DNA of 64,000 nucleotides from an uncultured Chlorobiales bacterium (GCA_903929135.1 CAIYTH010000057.1:42116-106115), one strand, 5' to 3'; shown: positions 7,913-18,202, counted from the stretch's first letter. Numbers and translations: made by a program. The notes: generated from the sequence alone by a model not told the origin.

Positions 7913-10033
7913 TCATCGCAGCGCAGCCGCGATGTTGCCGCCGTCGACCGTGGTCACCGACCCGGTCGTTTTCGTTTCGAGGGCAAGATGCACGAACGCA
8001 TCGGCCACATCCTCGGCCGTGACCTCCAGGCCGAGCAGGTTGCCGGCCATGTACTCCTTTTCGCTCAGGCCTCGGGCCGTCGAACGTGCCTTGATCATTT
8101 CTGGTGTCAGGAGGCCGCTGCGTATCCTGTCGGCGTTCACGCCATTGGCGCGGATGCCGTCCCGGCCGTGGTCGAGGGCATACTGGCGAAGCAGGAACAG
8201 GGTTGCCGCCTTGGGCAGCCCGTAGGGGCCGAAATCGGGCCCGGGGTTCACCGCCTGTTTCGAGACGTTGAACAGCAGGACGCCGCCGGTGCCCTGCAGG
8301 CGCATGATGCGAACCGCGTTCTGGGCAATCGCCTGGTGCGAGAAGAAATTGATCTCGAAGCTTTTCCTGAGCAGTTCGTCGGCGACGTCGCCGATCCGTC
8401 CCTGCAGAGCCACGCCGACGTTCGAAACGACGATGTCGAGTCCGCCGAAGCGCCGGACGACCGTATCGAAAGCGTTGCGCACCGCATTGCGGTCGGTCAC
8501 GTCGCAGGGTATGGCAAGCGTTCCCGCGCCAAGTTCAGCCGCCGCCCGGTCCAGGGCCGCAGGGTCGAGGTCCATGATGACGATCTCGGCCCCCTTCCTG
8601 CTGAAGGCCTTCGCCGTGGCGAGGCCGATGGCACCAGCGCCGCCGGTCACGAGCACCACCTTGCCGGCGAACTCGCCGCCGTTGCGGTTCTTCCTGACCT
8701 TCGCCTGCTCCATGTCCCAGTATTCGATCTCGAAAACATGACGTTCCGCGATGGACTCGAAACTGCCGACAGACTCGGCATCGAGCATGGCGAGGGCGGA
8801 CTGTTCGGCGATGTCGGCCGTCAGCCTGGCATCCGCAAGGGTCCTGCCGAGCCCGAAGAGCCCGAGGCCCTGAACCAGCACGACCCTCGGCATCGGATCG
8901 ATCATCTCCACCTGCATGCCGGTCTCCTGGCGATTGCGTTCGAAATAGGAGCGATACTCCTCGACATAGCGTTCGACCCGCTCACGTACGGCGGTCCGGA
9001 ATCCTTCGAGGTCGGCGGCATCGGGGGCAGGCACCACCAGCGGATGGTTCTTGGTCCTGATGATGAAATCGGGGGTCATGGCCCCTTTCAGGACGATCGA
9101 TTCAAGTCCCGAATAATTGACGAATTCGGACAGTGCCCCGGAACGCCTGAATTCGAGCACGAACCCTTCGTAATCCTTTTCGCCGGGCGTCTTTTCGAAG
9201 GTACACGCCCCCCTGATGACCGGGGCCACATCTTCGAGGCTCGCCAGCGTCGACGGCAGCTTCACCGACGGAAAGCTCTTCCGTCCGGCAGAGGCGATGC
9301 GCTCCTCGATACGGCTGACGCCGTCAATCATGCGGTCGTAGGCCTCTTTCGCCGAATCGCCGAAGGTCACGAGCCCGTGGTTGTGCAGCACCATGCCCTC
9401 GATCCCGGGATCCGCGTCGAAGGCGTTCACCGCGAGCCTGGCCAGCCCCAGCCCCGGCTGGATGTAGGGCACCATGCCGTACCCGTTCCCCAGCGCCTCG
9501 CGGCAGTAACGGTCGCCCTCGGCCTGGTTGCTCAGGGTCAGGAGGGCAAGCGAATGGGTATGGAAAATGTAGCGATGCGGCAGGAACGCATGCAGGAGGG
9601 TCTCGATCGAAGGCGAGAGCGACCGGTTGACCATCTGGTCGGTCAGGGTGAACAGGTTGAGGAACAGGAAATTCTTGAACTCCCTCGTGGAGAAGCGCCT
9701 GATATCCTCCTCGCTGTGCCTCTCGCCTGACGCATACATGCGCTGGAGCCTCTGGAGGGGCTCGATCCGGACGGGCGTGAAATCATGAACGTCGACCGAA
9801 GCGAGGTTGACGCCGCTTGCCTTGATGAAGATGACGTTGGAGTGGTTGCCGAGGATATCGGTCAGAACGGTCTTGACGGAGGTGTTCCCGCCACCGTGCA
9901 TGACCAGCCGGTCATCCTTGCCGAGCAGCCGGGACGCATAGACCAGGTCGTGCAGTTCGTCAGGTGTATCGGCGGCATCGATCTTGCCGGCCGCCAGGGA
10001 ATTCAGTTCGGACTCGTTCCAGAGATTCTGCAT
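7913..10033 (-). CDS. Bifunctional class II aldolase / short-chain dehydrogenase (RhaD-SDR type)
   Basis: 706 residues in two parts. Residues ~1-400 are a class II aldolase/adducin domain: MHGGGNTSVK at the phosphate site, with the metal-binding histidine pairs FHTHS and LHNHGLVTFG. Residues ~440-706 are a complete SDR: VTGGAGAIGLA, SNVG, YGLPK as catalytic YxxxK, and TVDGGN near the end. Fusions of this type cleave rhamnulose-1-phosphate or related deoxy-sugar phosphates to DHAP and an aldehyde, and may oxidise the aldehyde. No rhamnose genes are nearby. Class II aldolases also work in the DHAP shunt on 5-deoxyribulose-1-P or methylthioribulose-1-P. It is first of the three catabolic-looking genes. 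Confidence 0.9.
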   Translation of the reverse strand: MQNLWNESELNSLAAGKIDAADTPDELHDLVYASRLLGKDDRLVMHGGGNTSVKTVLTDILGNHSNVIFIKASGVNLASVDVHDFTPVRIEPLQRLQRMYASGERHSEEDIRRFSTREFKNFLFLNLFTLTDQMVNRSLSPSIETLLHAFLPHRYIFHTHSLALLTLSNQAEGDRYCREALGNGYGMVPYIQPGLGLARLAVNAFDADPGIEGMVLHNHGLVTFGDSAKEAYDRMIDGVSRIEERIASAGRKSFPSVKLPSTLASLEDVAPVIRGACTFEKTPGEKDYEGFVLEFRRSGALSEFVNYSGLESIVLKGAMTPDFIIRTKNHPLVVPAPDAADLEGFRTAVRERVERYVEEYRSYFERNRQETGMQVEMIDPMPRVVLVQGLGLFGLGRTLADARLTADIAEQSALAMLDAESVGSFESIAERHVFEIEYWDMEQAKVRKNRNGGEFAGKVVLVTGGAGAIGLATAKAFSRKGAEIVIMDLDPAALDRAAAELGAGTLAIPCDVTDRNAVRNAFDTVVRRFGGLDIVVSNVGVALQGRIGDVADELLRKSFEINFFSHQAIAQNAVRIMRLQGTGGVLLFNVSKQAVNPGPDFGPYGLPKAATLFLLRQYALDHGRDGIRANGVNADRIRSGLLTPEMIKARSTARGLSEKEYMAGNLLGLEVTAEDVADAFVHLALETKTTGSVTTVDGGNIAAALR

Positions 10034-10088
10034 ATGGTTGGAAAGTGTTCTGGTGATTGCTTGCCTTTCAGGTTCCGGATGAAGCGTC

Positions 10089-10310
10089 TCAGGAGAGCCC
10101 GCCCCTCTGTTTTTTCGCGTGACGGTTACGGATCAGGAACCCTGACAGGTAGATCAGGAAAAACCCCGGAATGACCAGGCCGAGAAACAGTGCATGGTGC
10201 TGCGGCGTCCTGAGCTGGCCGGAAGACCAGATCATCCAGGCGAGCAGCGCCCAGGCCGGGCCGACGACGATGAAGGTTGCATTCCAGAGCGTCTTGAAAC
10301 TGTAGTTCAT
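10089..10310 (-). CDS. Small two-helix membrane protein
   Basis: 73 residues with two hydrophobic helices (about 10-29 and 41-60) and a basic C-terminus (RNRHAKKQRGG). No family recognised. It sits on the same strand between bchV (45 bp upstream) and the aldolase/SDR fusion (55 bp downstream). The spacing suggests co-transcription with bchV, so a role in pigment assembly or membrane targeting is possible but unproven. Confidence 0.6.
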   Translation of the reverse strand: MNYSFKTLWNATFIVVGPAWALLAWMIWSSGQLRTPQHHALFLGLVIPGFFLIYLSGFLIRNRHAKKQRGGLS

Positions 10311-10355
10311 GATACGATATCCGTAAAATACTGATGATCGGAAAGCCGTACAGGA

Positions 10356-10829
10356 TCAAATTTCACCCTGAACCCGCAGCTTCTTTTCGTTGTTTTTTTC
10401 GAGAATGATCCTGACCAGGTACTGCAGCGCGTTGATCACATAGGTCAGGTAGGCGATGTACGCCTCCATGACCAGAAGCCTTTCAGGATAACCCATCCAT
10501 GCCATCACGAAGTAGAGAAGGTGGAAAAACGACGCAACCGTGCTGCCGACATCTTCCCAGAGAAACTCCGGTGAATAGACCCATTGGTTGAAGATCTCCT
10601 TTTCGAAAAACATGCCGGTGATGAACAGGAGGGCGAAAAAGAGTGTCTTGAACAGGATGGTGAGGCTGATCCAGAAAAAATCGATGGCCACCAGATGGGT
10701 CGCATAGAGGGTGTTCAGGGTCACACCTGTCAGGAAAATGAGAAACTGCACCGGAGCGAGGATGATCTGGATCTCCGTCCAGACCGATGCGTTCCGTTTG
10801 ATGAGCTGTTCTGGCGTATATCGGGGCAT
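10356..10829 (-). CDS. bchV: 3-vinyl bacteriochlorophyllide hydratase (BchF/BchV family)
   Basis: About 157 residues from ATG 10829 ([20 protein letters not shown]). Several hydrophobic helices match the BchF family, for example [16 protein letters not shown] and [17 protein letters not shown]. The enzyme hydrates the C-3 vinyl group of (bacterio)chlorophyllide, giving the 3-hydroxyethyl group of BChl c/d/e; it is probably a membrane protein. Green sulfur bacteria carry two paralogues, BchF and BchV. I choose BchV because of the divergent bchQ-like neighbour, an arrangement I recall from Chlorobaculum tepidum. The open frame continues to 11027 but family similarity starts here. Confidence 0.85.
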   Translation of the reverse strand: MPRYTPEQLIKRNASVWTEIQIILAPVQFLIFLTGVTLNTLYATHLVAIDFFWISLTILFKTLFFALLFITGMFFEKEIFNQWVYSPEFLWEDVGSTVASFFHLLYFVMAWMGYPERLLVMEAYIAYLTYVINALQYLVRIILEKNNEKKLRVQGEI

Positions 10830-11124
10830 GGTCTCTCGTGCTTGCAACTGATGGCTATGGCGGCGGTCGTACGCGGCATCATAAAGCAGGGAATATAGCA
10901 AAATCCGTATCCCCCGGAAAACGCTTCCTGACGGAAAAGATGTGTACCGGCAGACTTCATGAAAGATTTCGCAGGTGCTGCCTGCAATGAACGTTTTGGT
11001 AAAACCGGGCTGTTTTGTACGTTTCACAAAAGCGGCAGGATTTCAGGCCGTCCGAGTCTGCCGTTCAGGTAACATCCCCGTGTGAGGCCGTATTGTATTA
11101 TCGAAAAACCGGTTATTTCACCCG
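10830..11124. promoter_or_regulatory. Divergent promoter region between bchV and bchQ
   Basis: The 295 bp between two outward-facing BChl c genes must hold both promoters. I see no convincing -35/-10 pair, operator or riboswitch. Confidence 0.35.
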
Positions 11125-12531
11125 ATGCCACTCTCTGATCCCTTAACGACGAAACCGCTGAAAATCCTGCTCGTCTCGCCGCAAGGCAAGATGGATGACG
11201 ACAGCAACCAGAAACCGCTTTTCCACATGGCCCTCGGCGTCCTGGTCAGCATCACGCCGAAACAGCATGAGATCGAGATGGTCGATGAACACTTTCACGA
11301 CACCATCGATTATGATGGCGACTATGACCTCGTCGGCATCACCTCACGCACGCTCGAGGCTACAAGGGCATACGAGGTCGCCGACGAATTCAGGAAACAC
11401 GGCAAGACCGTGGTGCTGGGCGGCCTGCACATTTCGTTCAATCCGGAAGAGGCTGCACAGCACGGCGATGCCATCGTGGTCGGAGAGGCCGACAACCTCT
11501 GGGCGACGCTGCTCGACGACGTGGCTGCCGGCAGGCTGAAACCACTTTACGACGCCAAGGATTTCCCGCCAGTCAACACGATCGTCCCGATCGACTACGA
11601 ACGCATCGCCAAAGCATCCAGACGGGAAAAAGTCGACGGCACCAAGTCGATCCCGATCTACGTCACCAGGGGATGTCCTTTCAACTGCTCGTTCTGCGTC
11701 ACACCGAATTTCACCGGCAAGAAATACCGTTCACAGGAGCCCGAATCCCTGAAAGCCCAGGTCGATGCGGCCAAAAAGTACTTCTTCAAGGCAAAAGGCA
11801 AGAACTCGAAGCCCTGGTTCATGCTGACCGACGAAAACCTCGGCATCAACCGGAAAAAGCTCTGGGAGTCCCTGGACATGCTGAAGGAGTGCGACATCAC
11901 CTTCAGCGTCTTCCTCAGCATCAACTTCCTCGAAGACCCGCAGACCGTCAGGAAACTCGTGGATGCAGGCTGCAACTTCGTGCTTGCAGGTCTCGAATCG
12001 ATCAAGCAGAGCACGCTCGAAGCCTACAACAAGGGCCATGTCAATTCGGCCGAAAAATATGCGAAGATCATCGAAGAGAGCCGCAGGGCCGGGCTGAACA
12101 TCCAGGGCAATTTCCTGTTCAACCCGGCCATCGACACCTTCGAGGATATCGACGAACTGGTGCGATTCGTCGAAAACAACCATATCTTCATGCCCATTTT
12201 CCAGATCATCACCCCCTACCCCGGTACCCAGATGTACCTCGATTACAAGGAGAAGGGGCTGATCACCGACGTCGACTGGGAAAAATACAACGCCCTGCAC
12301 CTGGTCATCAAGTCCGACCGCTATGAACCGCTGCTGTTCCAGTACAAGGTGCTCAAGAGCTATACGGGGGTCTACTCATGGAGGAATATCGCCGCCAGGA
12401 CATGGCATAACCCGAGGAAGATGATCAACCTGATCACCAGTCTCGCCTTCAGGAACCACCTGATGAGCGAGCTCAGGGAGTTCGAGAAGGCGCACGCCAT
12501 GAAGCCGGCCATGCTCGATGGCGTCAAATGA
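11125..12531 (+). CDS. bchQ: B12-binding radical SAM methyltransferase, bacteriochlorophyllide C-8 type
   Basis: 468 residues. The N-terminal ~150 residues form a cobalamin-binding-like Rossmann domain ([27 protein letters not shown], without a DxHxxG motif). The radical SAM domain follows, with the cluster cysteines Cys184, Cys188 and Cys191 in [11 protein letters not shown]. This is the BchE/BchQ/BchR group. BchQ and BchR methylate the C-8 2 and C-12 1 positions of BChl c; the reaction consumes SAM and yields 5'-deoxyadenosine as by-product. I favour BchQ over BchR because it is divergent from bchV. It implies an organism that makes BChl c, d or e. Confidence 0.82.
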   Translation: MPLSDPLTTKPLKILLVSPQGKMDDDSNQKPLFHMALGVLVSITPKQHEIEMVDEHFHDTIDYDGDYDLVGITSRTLEATRAYEVADEFRKHGKTVVLGGLHISFNPEEAAQHGDAIVVGEADNLWATLLDDVAAGRLKPLYDAKDFPPVNTIVPIDYERIAKASRREKVDGTKSIPIYVTRGCPFNCSFCVTPNFTGKKYRSQEPESLKAQVDAAKKYFFKAKGKNSKPWFMLTDENLGINRKKLWESLDMLKECDITFSVFLSINFLEDPQTVRKLVDAGCNFVLAGLESIKQSTLEAYNKGHVNSAEKYAKIIEESRRAGLNIQGNFLFNPAIDTFEDIDELVRFVENNHIFMPIFQIITPYPGTQMYLDYKEKGLITDVDWEKYNALHLVIKSDRYEPLLFQYKVLKSYTGVYSWRNIAARTWHNPRKMINLITSLAFRNHLMSELREFEKAHAMKPAMLDGVK

Positions 12532-12636
12532 ACCTCCCCCGACGATGGACGCCCCCCAGAACATGCTGCCAGCCGGGATTGCCCTCTTCGGGCTGTACCT
12601 CGCATTCGCAGCAGGAAGAACGCGGAACATACGCAG

Positions 12637-13113
12637 ATGAACGACAGAACCATTCCGGATGCCGTCAGGAGCGCGATCAGGCTTCTCGGTCTGCGGGCAC
12701 ACAGCAGGGCTGAGCTTGCGGCAAAGCTGAAAAAGAAGGGGTTCGATGCTTCGACGGTTGACGCCGCCACATCGAGGCTCGAATCGCTCGGCCTGATTGA
12801 CGACAGGGGCTTCGCAGCCGGCTTCATGGAGAGCATGGCCAGGCGAAAACCGGAAAGCAGGCTCAAAGCCCGGATGCGACTGCTGCAGAAAGGTCTTTCA
12901 GAAGAGCTGGTCGATGAGGCGCTGCGGGACTACGACGCCTCCTCGATGTGCATGGCTGCGGCTGAAAAAAAAATGCGCTCCCTTTCGGGAACGCCTGAAG
13001 CCAGAAGAAAAAAACTCGAAACCTTCCTTCGAAACCGCGGCTTCGACTGGAGCTCGATCAGTGAAACACTCTCGATGCTCGGAGAAACAGCGACCGGCGA
13101 AGATCAGTCCTGA
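12637..13113 (+). CDS. recX: Regulatory protein RecX
   Basis: 158 residues of three-helix repeats typical of Rec[51 protein letters not shown] and a C-terminal [15 protein letters not shown] repeat. RecX binds RecA filaments and inhibits recombinase and co-protease activity. recA is not in the window. The start ATG follows AGGAAG about 20 bp upstream, a weak signal. The 3' end overlaps convergent pyrH by 10 bp. Confidence 0.9.
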   Translation: MNDRTIPDAVRSAIRLLGLRAHSRAELAAKLKKKGFDASTVDAATSRLESLGLIDDRGFAAGFMESMARRKPESRLKARMRLLQKGLSEELVDEALRDYDASSMCMAAAEKKMRSLSGTPEARRKKLETFLRNRGFDWSSISETLSMLGETATGEDQS

Positions 13114-13829
13114 TCGCCTTCGGTCTGCACCAGCGTACCGATCGAATCGCCCTGGAGCAGCCTCGTGAAGTTCGACTTGACATTCATGTTCATGACAACG
13201 ATCGGCAGGGTATTCTCCCGGCAGAGCGTAATGGCCGTCATGTCCATCACCCTGAGGTTCTTCCTGATGACGTCGAAGTAGGAGATTCGCGGGAAAAACT
13301 CGGCATCGGGATTCTTTTCCGGGTCCGAATCGTAGACACCCTCGACCCTCGTGCCCTTGATGATGACGTCGGCCTCGATTTCGATAGCCCGAAGCGACGC
13401 TGCGGTATCGGTGGTGAAGTAGGGGTTGCCGGTGCCCGCGCCGAAAATGACCACACGCCCTTTTTCGAGGTGCCTCACCGCCCGCCGGCGAATAAACGGT
13501 TCTGCGATCTGCTCCATCTTGATGGCGGTAAGCAGCCGGGTGTAGATGCCTTTCCTTTCAAGGGCGTCCTGGAGCGCAAGCGAGTTGATCACCGTTGCGA
13601 GCATCCCCATATAGTCCGCCTGCACGCGATCCATGGAGGCCGCTGCCGTGGAAAGTCCACGGAAAATGTTGCCGCCGCCGATGACCAGGGCCATCTCGGC
13701 GCCAAGGTCATGAGCCTCCTTGATCTCTTCAGCAAAGCCTTCGAGCACACCGGCATCGATGCCGTAGCCCGACTCGCCGGCAAGTGCCTCGCCGCTGATC
13801 TTGAGCAGGATCCTCCGGTACTTTAACAT
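13104..13829 (-). CDS. pyrH: UMP kinase
   Basis: 241 residues from ATG 13829: [17 protein letters not shown], then [10 protein letters not shown] (phosphate-binding) and [16 protein letters not shown], all hallmarks of bacterial UMP kinase of the amino-acid-kinase fold. It converts UMP to UDP with ATP as a hexamer and is allosterically controlled by GTP/UTP in other bacteria. The open frame extends to 13862, but the family start is [10 protein letters not shown]. It is the last gene of the rplM-rpsI-rpsB-tsf-pyrH run, separated from tsf by a terminator-like hairpin. Confidence 0.95.
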   Translation of the reverse strand: MLKYRRILLKISGEALAGESGYGIDAGVLEGFAEEIKEAHDLGAEMALVIGGGNIFRGLSTAAASMDRVQADYMGMLATVINSLALQDALERKGIYTRLLTAIKMEQIAEPFIRRRAVRHLEKGRVVIFGAGTGNPYFTTDTAASLRAIEIEADVIIKGTRVEGVYDSDPEKNPDAEFFPRISYFDVIRKNLRVMDMTAITLCRENTLPIVVMNMNVKSNFTRLLQGDSIGTLVQTEGDQD

Positions 13830-13879
13830 GGCTTCACTCCTGTTGCTGATTGACAGAATCAACTTTCATAATTAGCAAA

Positions 13880-13910
13880 AAAAAAGCCTCGTCAACAACG
13901 AGGCTTTTTC
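13880..13910 (-). terminator. Terminator between tsf and pyrH
   Basis: An 11-bp stem (AAAAAGCCTCG at 13881-13891, CGAGGCTTTTT at 13899-13909) with a 7-base loop. On the minus strand the T-run extends to nine bases. It starts directly after the tsf stop and may reduce read-through into pyrH. Confidence 0.8.
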
Positions 13911-13912
13911 GG

Positions 13913-14779
13913 TTACGCTCCCAACTGGTAGCGAACAAAGGCCTTGACCTCTGCTTGCGCCTGGTTCGTCTTCCTGAATTCGTTCAGGACATCCGAGACC
14001 CTGGCATTCTGGTCCTTGATGAAGGTCTGTTCGGTAAGCACCACCTCCTGGTAGTACTTGTCTATGCGGCCGTTGACGATCTTGTCGACGAACTGCTCGG
14101 CCTTGCCCTGGGCAAGCGCCTGCTGACGATAAATCTCGCGCTCCTTCTCGATGTATTCGGCCGGAACGAGCGAACGGTCAACGACGATCGGCGCCGCGGC
14201 AGCGACCTGCATGGCGAGGTCCTTGGCAAGTGCCTTGGCCAGCTCAGGCTTGTCGGTCGACATGTACACCAGCGCACCGAGCTGTGCACCCGGATGGATA
14301 TAGGTTTCAAGTACGCCGTCCGCTGCGTTCAGCATAGCCAGGCGCTTCAGCTCGAGCTTCTCGCCAAGCTTGCCGGTCATGGACTTGAGGGTCTCCTCGA
14401 CGCTTTCGCCGCCGTAGGCTTCGCCGAGCTTCACGGCGAGCAGCTGCTCCCTCGACGCACACCTGTTGGCAAGGGCGAGGCTGGCGAGCTCAGTGGCAAA
14501 GCCGGTGAAAACCTCACCCCTGGCCACGAAGTCGGTCTCGCAGTTCAGTTCGAGAATAACGCCCGTTTTCTGGTCGTCGCTCAGTTTGATGCAAACAGCA
14601 CCTTCGCCTGCTTCGCGATCAGCCCGCTTGGCGGCCATCGCAGCACCCTTCTTGCGGAGGTATTCGATCGCTTTCTGCATATCTCCCCCGGTCTCCTCGA
14701 GGGCCTTCTTGCACTCCATCATGCCGACGCCGGTCGTATCCCTGAGGTCTTTGACGTCCTTGGCAGAAATCTGGCTCAT
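13913..14779 (-). CDS. tsf: Translation elongation factor Ts
   Basis: 288 residues, normal for EF-Ts. The N-terminal UBA-like module and EF-Tu contact are visible ([29 protein letters not shown]), and the core reads [14 protein letters not shown]. It exchanges GDP for GTP on EF-Tu. It is placed 84 bp after rpsB, the usual order in bacteria, and followed by a terminator. Confidence 0.97.
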   Translation of the reverse strand: MSQISAKDVKDLRDTTGVGMMECKKALEETGGDMQKAIEYLRKKGAAMAAKRADREAGEGAVCIKLSDDQKTGVILELNCETDFVARGEVFTGFATELASLALANRCASREQLLAVKLGEAYGGESVEETLKSMTGKLGEKLELKRLAMLNAADGVLETYIHPGAQLGALVYMSTDKPELAKALAKDLAMQVAAAAPIVVDRSLVPAEYIEKEREIYRQQALAQGKAEQFVDKIVNGRIDKYYQEVVLTEQTFIKDQNARVSDVLNEFRKTNQAQAEVKAFVRYQLGA

Positions 14780-14863
14780 ATAACAGTCTGAATTATCGTG
14801 GTTGTAGGCAGAACCCCCGCGGGCACATCATCATGGCGCCTGCCGGGGTTCAATATTGTCAGG

Positions 14864-15613
14864 TCAGTTGTTCTCGACGGTCTCCTCTTCGACCGCTTCG
14901 TCCATCTCGGTGAGCACTTCCTGCTCGACCTGGAGGGCGCGAGCGTTGATGATGGTTTCGGCAACGGCCTTGACCATGAGGTCGATCGAACGGATCGCGT
15001 CGTCGTTTGCCGGGATCACGTAGTCGACTTCATCAGGATCGCAGTTGGTGTCGACCATGGCGAAGATCGGGATACCGAGCGAACGAGCCTCCTTGATGGC
15101 GATGTGCTCTTTCTTTATGTCGACGACGAACAGCGCTGCGGGCAGGCGGTTCATGGTCGCGATGCCGCCGAGGATTCGCACGAGCTTGTCCTTTTCGCGA
15201 AGCAGCATGAGGCGCTCTTTCTTGGTGATCATGTCGAAGGTGCCGTCCGTCTCCATCCTGTCGATGGCGTTCATGCGTCGGATGCTCTGGCGGATGGTCG
15301 AGAAGTTGGTCAGCATGCCACCGAGCCAGCGCTCGCAGACGTAAGGCATGCCGGCACGCTCGGCCTGCTCGGAAATGATGATCTTGGCCTGCTTCTTGGT
15401 GCCGACAAACATGATCTCCCTGCCGGTAGAAGCGATGGCTTCGATCGCCTTGAGGGCCTCATCGGCGAGGACGAGGGTCTTCTTGAGGTCGATGATGTGA
15501 ACGCCGTTCTTCTCCATGAAGATGTACGGCTTCATTTTCGGGCTCCAGCGGCGGGCGAGGTGGCCGAAGTGCACGCCGGCCTTGAGCATTTCTTCAAGCT
15601 GAAAGTGTGACAT
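14864..15613 (-). CDS. rpsB: 30S ribosomal protein S2
   Basis: 249 residues from ATG 15613, giving the canonical start [35 protein letters not shown] and [10 protein letters not shown] are S2 signatures. AAAGG lies 9 bp upstream of this ATG, better placed than the in-frame ATG at 15622. The C-terminus is acidic ([12 protein letters not shown]). It probably belongs to the rplM-rpsI-rpsB-tsf transcript, with a 148-bp leader that contains a stable hairpin. Confidence 0.97.
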   Translation of the reverse strand: MSHFQLEEMLKAGVHFGHLARRWSPKMKPYIFMEKNGVHIIDLKKTLVLADEALKAIEAIASTGREIMFVGTKKQAKIIISEQAERAGMPYVCERWLGGMLTNFSTIRQSIRRMNAIDRMETDGTFDMITKKERLMLLREKDKLVRILGGIATMNRLPAALFVVDIKKEHIAIKEARSLGIPIFAMVDTNCDPDEVDYVIPANDDAIRSIDLMVKAVAETIINARALQVEQEVLTEMDEAVEEETVENN

Positions 15614-15679
15614 GGTGGTCATCCTTTGATTAGTTGTTCCTCTACCCTGCCGTTGCCCCCGGGATCCGATACGTCGTGT

Positions 15680-15709
15680 ACCGGACACTTCCCGGGAACC
15701 CTGTCCGGT
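15680..15709 (-). promoter_or_regulatory. Hairpin in the rpsB leader
   Basis: A perfect 8-bp stem (ACCGGACA at 15680-15687, TGTCCGGT at 15702-15709) with a 14-base loop that contains CCCGGG. It lies about 67 bp upstream of the rpsB start. S2 autoregulates rpsB-tsf through leader structures in other bacteria. No T-run follows, so it is not a simple terminator. Confidence 0.35.
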
Positions 15710-15761
15710 GGCCCGGAATGGCAGGGTATGTGAGATAGTGACTACAGAAAAAAAATCCGGA

Positions 15762-16151
15762 TCAGCGCTTCGAGAACTGGAAGGACTTACGAGCCTTTTT
15801 GCGGCCGTATTTCTTCCGCTCGACCATACGGGGATCCCTGGTCAGCAGGCGGGCCGGCCTGAGGGTCGCACGGATGGTTTCGTCGAACTCGACAAGTGCC
15901 CTGGCGATGGCGAGGCTGACCGCGCCGGACTGGCCGGTGACACCGCCGCCGCGCACGTTGACCTTGATATCGAAATCGTTCTGCTTTTCAGCAACCACCA
16001 GCGGCTTCAGTGCCTGGCTCCTCTTGTACTCATCCTTGAAATAATCTTCGATCGGAAGCTTGTTGACCACGATCCTGCCCTTGCCAGGCGACATAAAAAC
16101 CCTTGCAACCGAGGTCTTGCGGCGTCCGACGGTATCGATAACCTCTTTCAT
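15762..16151 (-). CDS. rpsI: 30S ribosomal protein S9
   Basis: 129 residues: [18 protein letters not shown] at the start, [21 protein letters not shown] in the middle, and the basic tail [18 protein letters not shown] that reaches the decoding centre. It follows rplM by 15 bp, the universal L13-S9 pair. Confidence 0.97.
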   Translation of the reverse strand: MKEVIDTVGRRKTSVARVFMSPGKGRIVVNKLPIEDYFKDEYKRSQALKPLVVAEKQNDFDIKVNVRGGGVTGQSGAVSLAIARALVEFDETIRATLRPARLLTRDPRMVERKKYGRKKARKSFQFSKR

Positions 16152-16166
16152 CAGTATACGTTATGT

Positions 16167-16619
16167 TTATTTATTGACTTTCATTTCCACCGGGCACTGA
16201 GCGGTGTGCGGATGTTCGGTGCCGGCATAGACCTTCAGTTTCCTGAAAAGCTGCCTGCCGAGGTTGTTGTGCGGAAGCATACCCCAGACTGCCTTTTCGA
16301 TGATCCGCTCAGGCTTGCTCTTGAGCAACTCCTTGACACTGTCGATCCTGACGCCGCCGGGATACTGGGAGTGAGAGAAATAGGTCTTGTCCTCCTGCTT
16401 CTTTCCGGTCAGGGCGACCTTTGCGGCATTGGTCACGACCACGAAATCACCGGTATCGATGTGCGGGGTGAACTGCGCCTTGTGCTTGCCCCTCAGGATA
16501 GTCGCGATCTGCACCGCCATCCTGCCGAGAACCTGGTTTTCCGCATCAATGACATACCATGCCCTTTCAACCTCAGCCGGCTTGGCCGAGTATGTTTTAA
16601 AACTTAACGTCTTGCTCAT
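16167..16619 (-). CDS. rplM: 50S ribosomal protein L13
   Basis: 150 residues: [34 protein letters not shown] and [19 protein letters not shown] are L13 signatures. First gene of the translation operon; a candidate -10 element lies about 80 bp upstream in the space shared with divergent der. Confidence 0.97.
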   Translation of the reverse strand: MSKTLSFKTYSAKPAEVERAWYVIDAENQVLGRMAVQIATILRGKHKAQFTPHIDTGDFVVVTNAAKVALTGKKQEDKTYFSHSQYPGGVRIDSVKELLKSKPERIIEKAVWGMLPHNNLGRQLFRKLKVYAGTEHPHTAQCPVEMKVNK

Positions 16620-16697
16620 GCTTCACAATGGATTATCTGGTCTATTCCGAAAAATAAAGTTGAGCAATGTAATTTATTTCGATTAATTCTACAAACT

Positions 16698-16703
16698 ATT
16701 ATA
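16698..16703 (-). promoter_or_regulatory. Candidate -10 element for the rplM operon
   Basis: TATAAT on the minus strand, within an AT-rich stretch upstream of rplM. Transcription from here would give a leader of roughly 70 nt. No well-spaced -35 box is visible. Confidence 0.3.
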
Positions 16704-16771
16704 CCTTGTTCTTCCCTTGAAGATCGACAACCCAGCCGCGGCAAGGCCCGCGACCGCTACGCTGTTTTGAC

Positions 16772-18085
16772 ATGAAACCCTTGATCGCCCTCGTCGGCCG
16801 GCCCAACGTCGGCAAATCGACTTTATTCAACCGGATCCTCAGAGAGAGAAGCGCCATCGTGGACCCTACGCCGGGCGTCACCAGGGACCGGCACATCAGC
16901 CTCGGCGAATGGCAGGGCAAGAAGTTCCTGCTCATGGACACCGGAGGCTACGCCCATGAAAACGACACGATCAGCACGGCCATGCTCGAGCAGACCCTGC
17001 AGGCTTTCCGTGACGCCGACGCGATCATCTTCATCGTCGATGCCCGCTCGGGCCTGACCTACCTCGACCTCGAAATCACGAAACTCCTGCAGCGCACCTT
17101 CAAGGACAAGAAGATCTTCTTCGCGGTCAACAAAGTCGACAACCCGCAGGTCGCGCTCGAAGCGGAATCGGTCGTCAGGAGCGGCTTCACCGAACCCTAC
17201 TTCATCTCGGCGAGGGACGGAAGCGGCGTGGCCGACCTGCTCGAGGACGTGCTCAACTCCCTGCCCTGCCCTGAGGGCGAAGGCGTCGATGACGACGAAT
17301 CGATCAGGCTCGCGGTGCTCGGCCGGCCCAACGTCGGCAAATCGAGCATCGTCAACGCCCTGCTCGGTACTGAACGCCAGATCGTATCGGACATTCCCGG
17401 AACGACGCGCGACGCCATCGATACCAACTTCAAGCGCAACCAGCAGGAGTTCACCCTGATCGACACGGCGGGATTGCGGAAAAGGACCAAGATCGATGCC
17501 GGTATCGAATACTACAGCTCGCTCAGGACCGAGCGGGCCATCGAGCGCTGCGACGTGGCGCTGGTGCTGCTCGATGCACAGCTCGGACTCGAAAGCCAGG
17601 ACATGAAGATCATCAACATGGCCGTGGAACGCAAGAAAGGCGTCCTGATCCTGGTCAACAAGTGGGACCTGCTCGAAAAAGACTCCAAGACCAGCAAGCG
17701 CTTCACGGACGACCTCGAGCAGCAGCTCGGCAACCTGGCCTACATCCCGGTGGTCTTCACCTCGGCGCTGACGAAGAAAAACTGTTACCGGGCGATCGAT
17801 ACGGCCGCGGAAATCGCCGTGAACCGTCGCCAGATGATCAGCACGAGCACCCTGAACCGCTTCCTGCAGGAGACCATCGCAATGAGGCACCCGTCGACGA
17901 AGTCGGGCAAAGAGCTGAAGATCAAGTACATGACGCAGATCGAGTCGTCGCATCCCGTGTTCGCGTTCTTCTGCAACGACCCCGAACTCCTCGAAAACAA
18001 TTTCAGGCGATTCCTCGAAAAACGCCTGAGGGAGAGCTTCAGGCTCGAGGGAGTCCCGATCACCATGAGGTTCGTGCGTAAATAA
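16772..18085 (+). CDS. der: GTPase Der (EngA), ribosome assembly
   Basis: 437 residues with two GTPase domains in tandem. Walker [10 protein letters not shown] starts near residue 8 and GRPNVGKSS near 184; the matching G3 motifs are DTGGY and DTAGL, and NKVD and NKWD are the G4 motifs. A C-terminal KH-like domain follows (residues ~350-437). Der acts in 50S subunit maturation. It is divergent from rplM. Confidence 0.96.
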   Translation: MKPLIALVGRPNVGKSTLFNRILRERSAIVDPTPGVTRDRHISLGEWQGKKFLLMDTGGYAHENDTISTAMLEQTLQAFRDADAIIFIVDARSGLTYLDLEITKLLQRTFKDKKIFFAVNKVDNPQVALEAESVVRSGFTEPYFISARDGSGVADLLEDVLNSLPCPEGEGVDDDESIRLAVLGRPNVGKSSIVNALLGTERQIVSDIPGTTRDAIDTNFKRNQQEFTLIDTAGLRKRTKIDAGIEYYSSLRTERAIERCDVALVLLDAQLGLESQDMKIINMAVERKKGVLILVNKWDLLEKDSKTSKRFTDDLEQQLGNLAYIPVVFTSALTKKNCYRAIDTAAEIAVNRRQMISTSTLNRFLQETIAMRHPSTKSGKELKIKYMTQIESSHPVFAFFCNDPELLENNFRRFLEKRLRESFRLEGVPITMRFVRK

Positions 18086-18141
18086 CCTCATCCCGCATCT
18101 TGTTTTTTACTTTTCAAACGGGAACCCCGGACCGGGAACCA

Positions 18142-18179
18142 ATAGGTCATCTGGGAACTATAAGACCCATATGACCTAT
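18142..18179. repeat. Palindromic repeat, ATAGGTCAT family
   Basis: ATAGGTCAT (18142-18150) pairs with ATGACCTAT (18171-18179), and TGGG pairs with CCCA inside. The inner sequence TATAAGACCCATATGACCT matches the loop of the mop terminator (TATAGGACCCATACGACCT), which suggests a dispersed element. Confidence 0.6.
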
Positions 18180-18202
18180 CGTTCAGCGCGGATAAGCCTT
18201 TT

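Noticed and set aside
7988..9730. 580-codon ORF opposite the aldolase/SDR fusion
   Set aside because: His/Asp/Glu-rich antisense shadow of a GC-rich gene; the minus-strand frame has clear domains.
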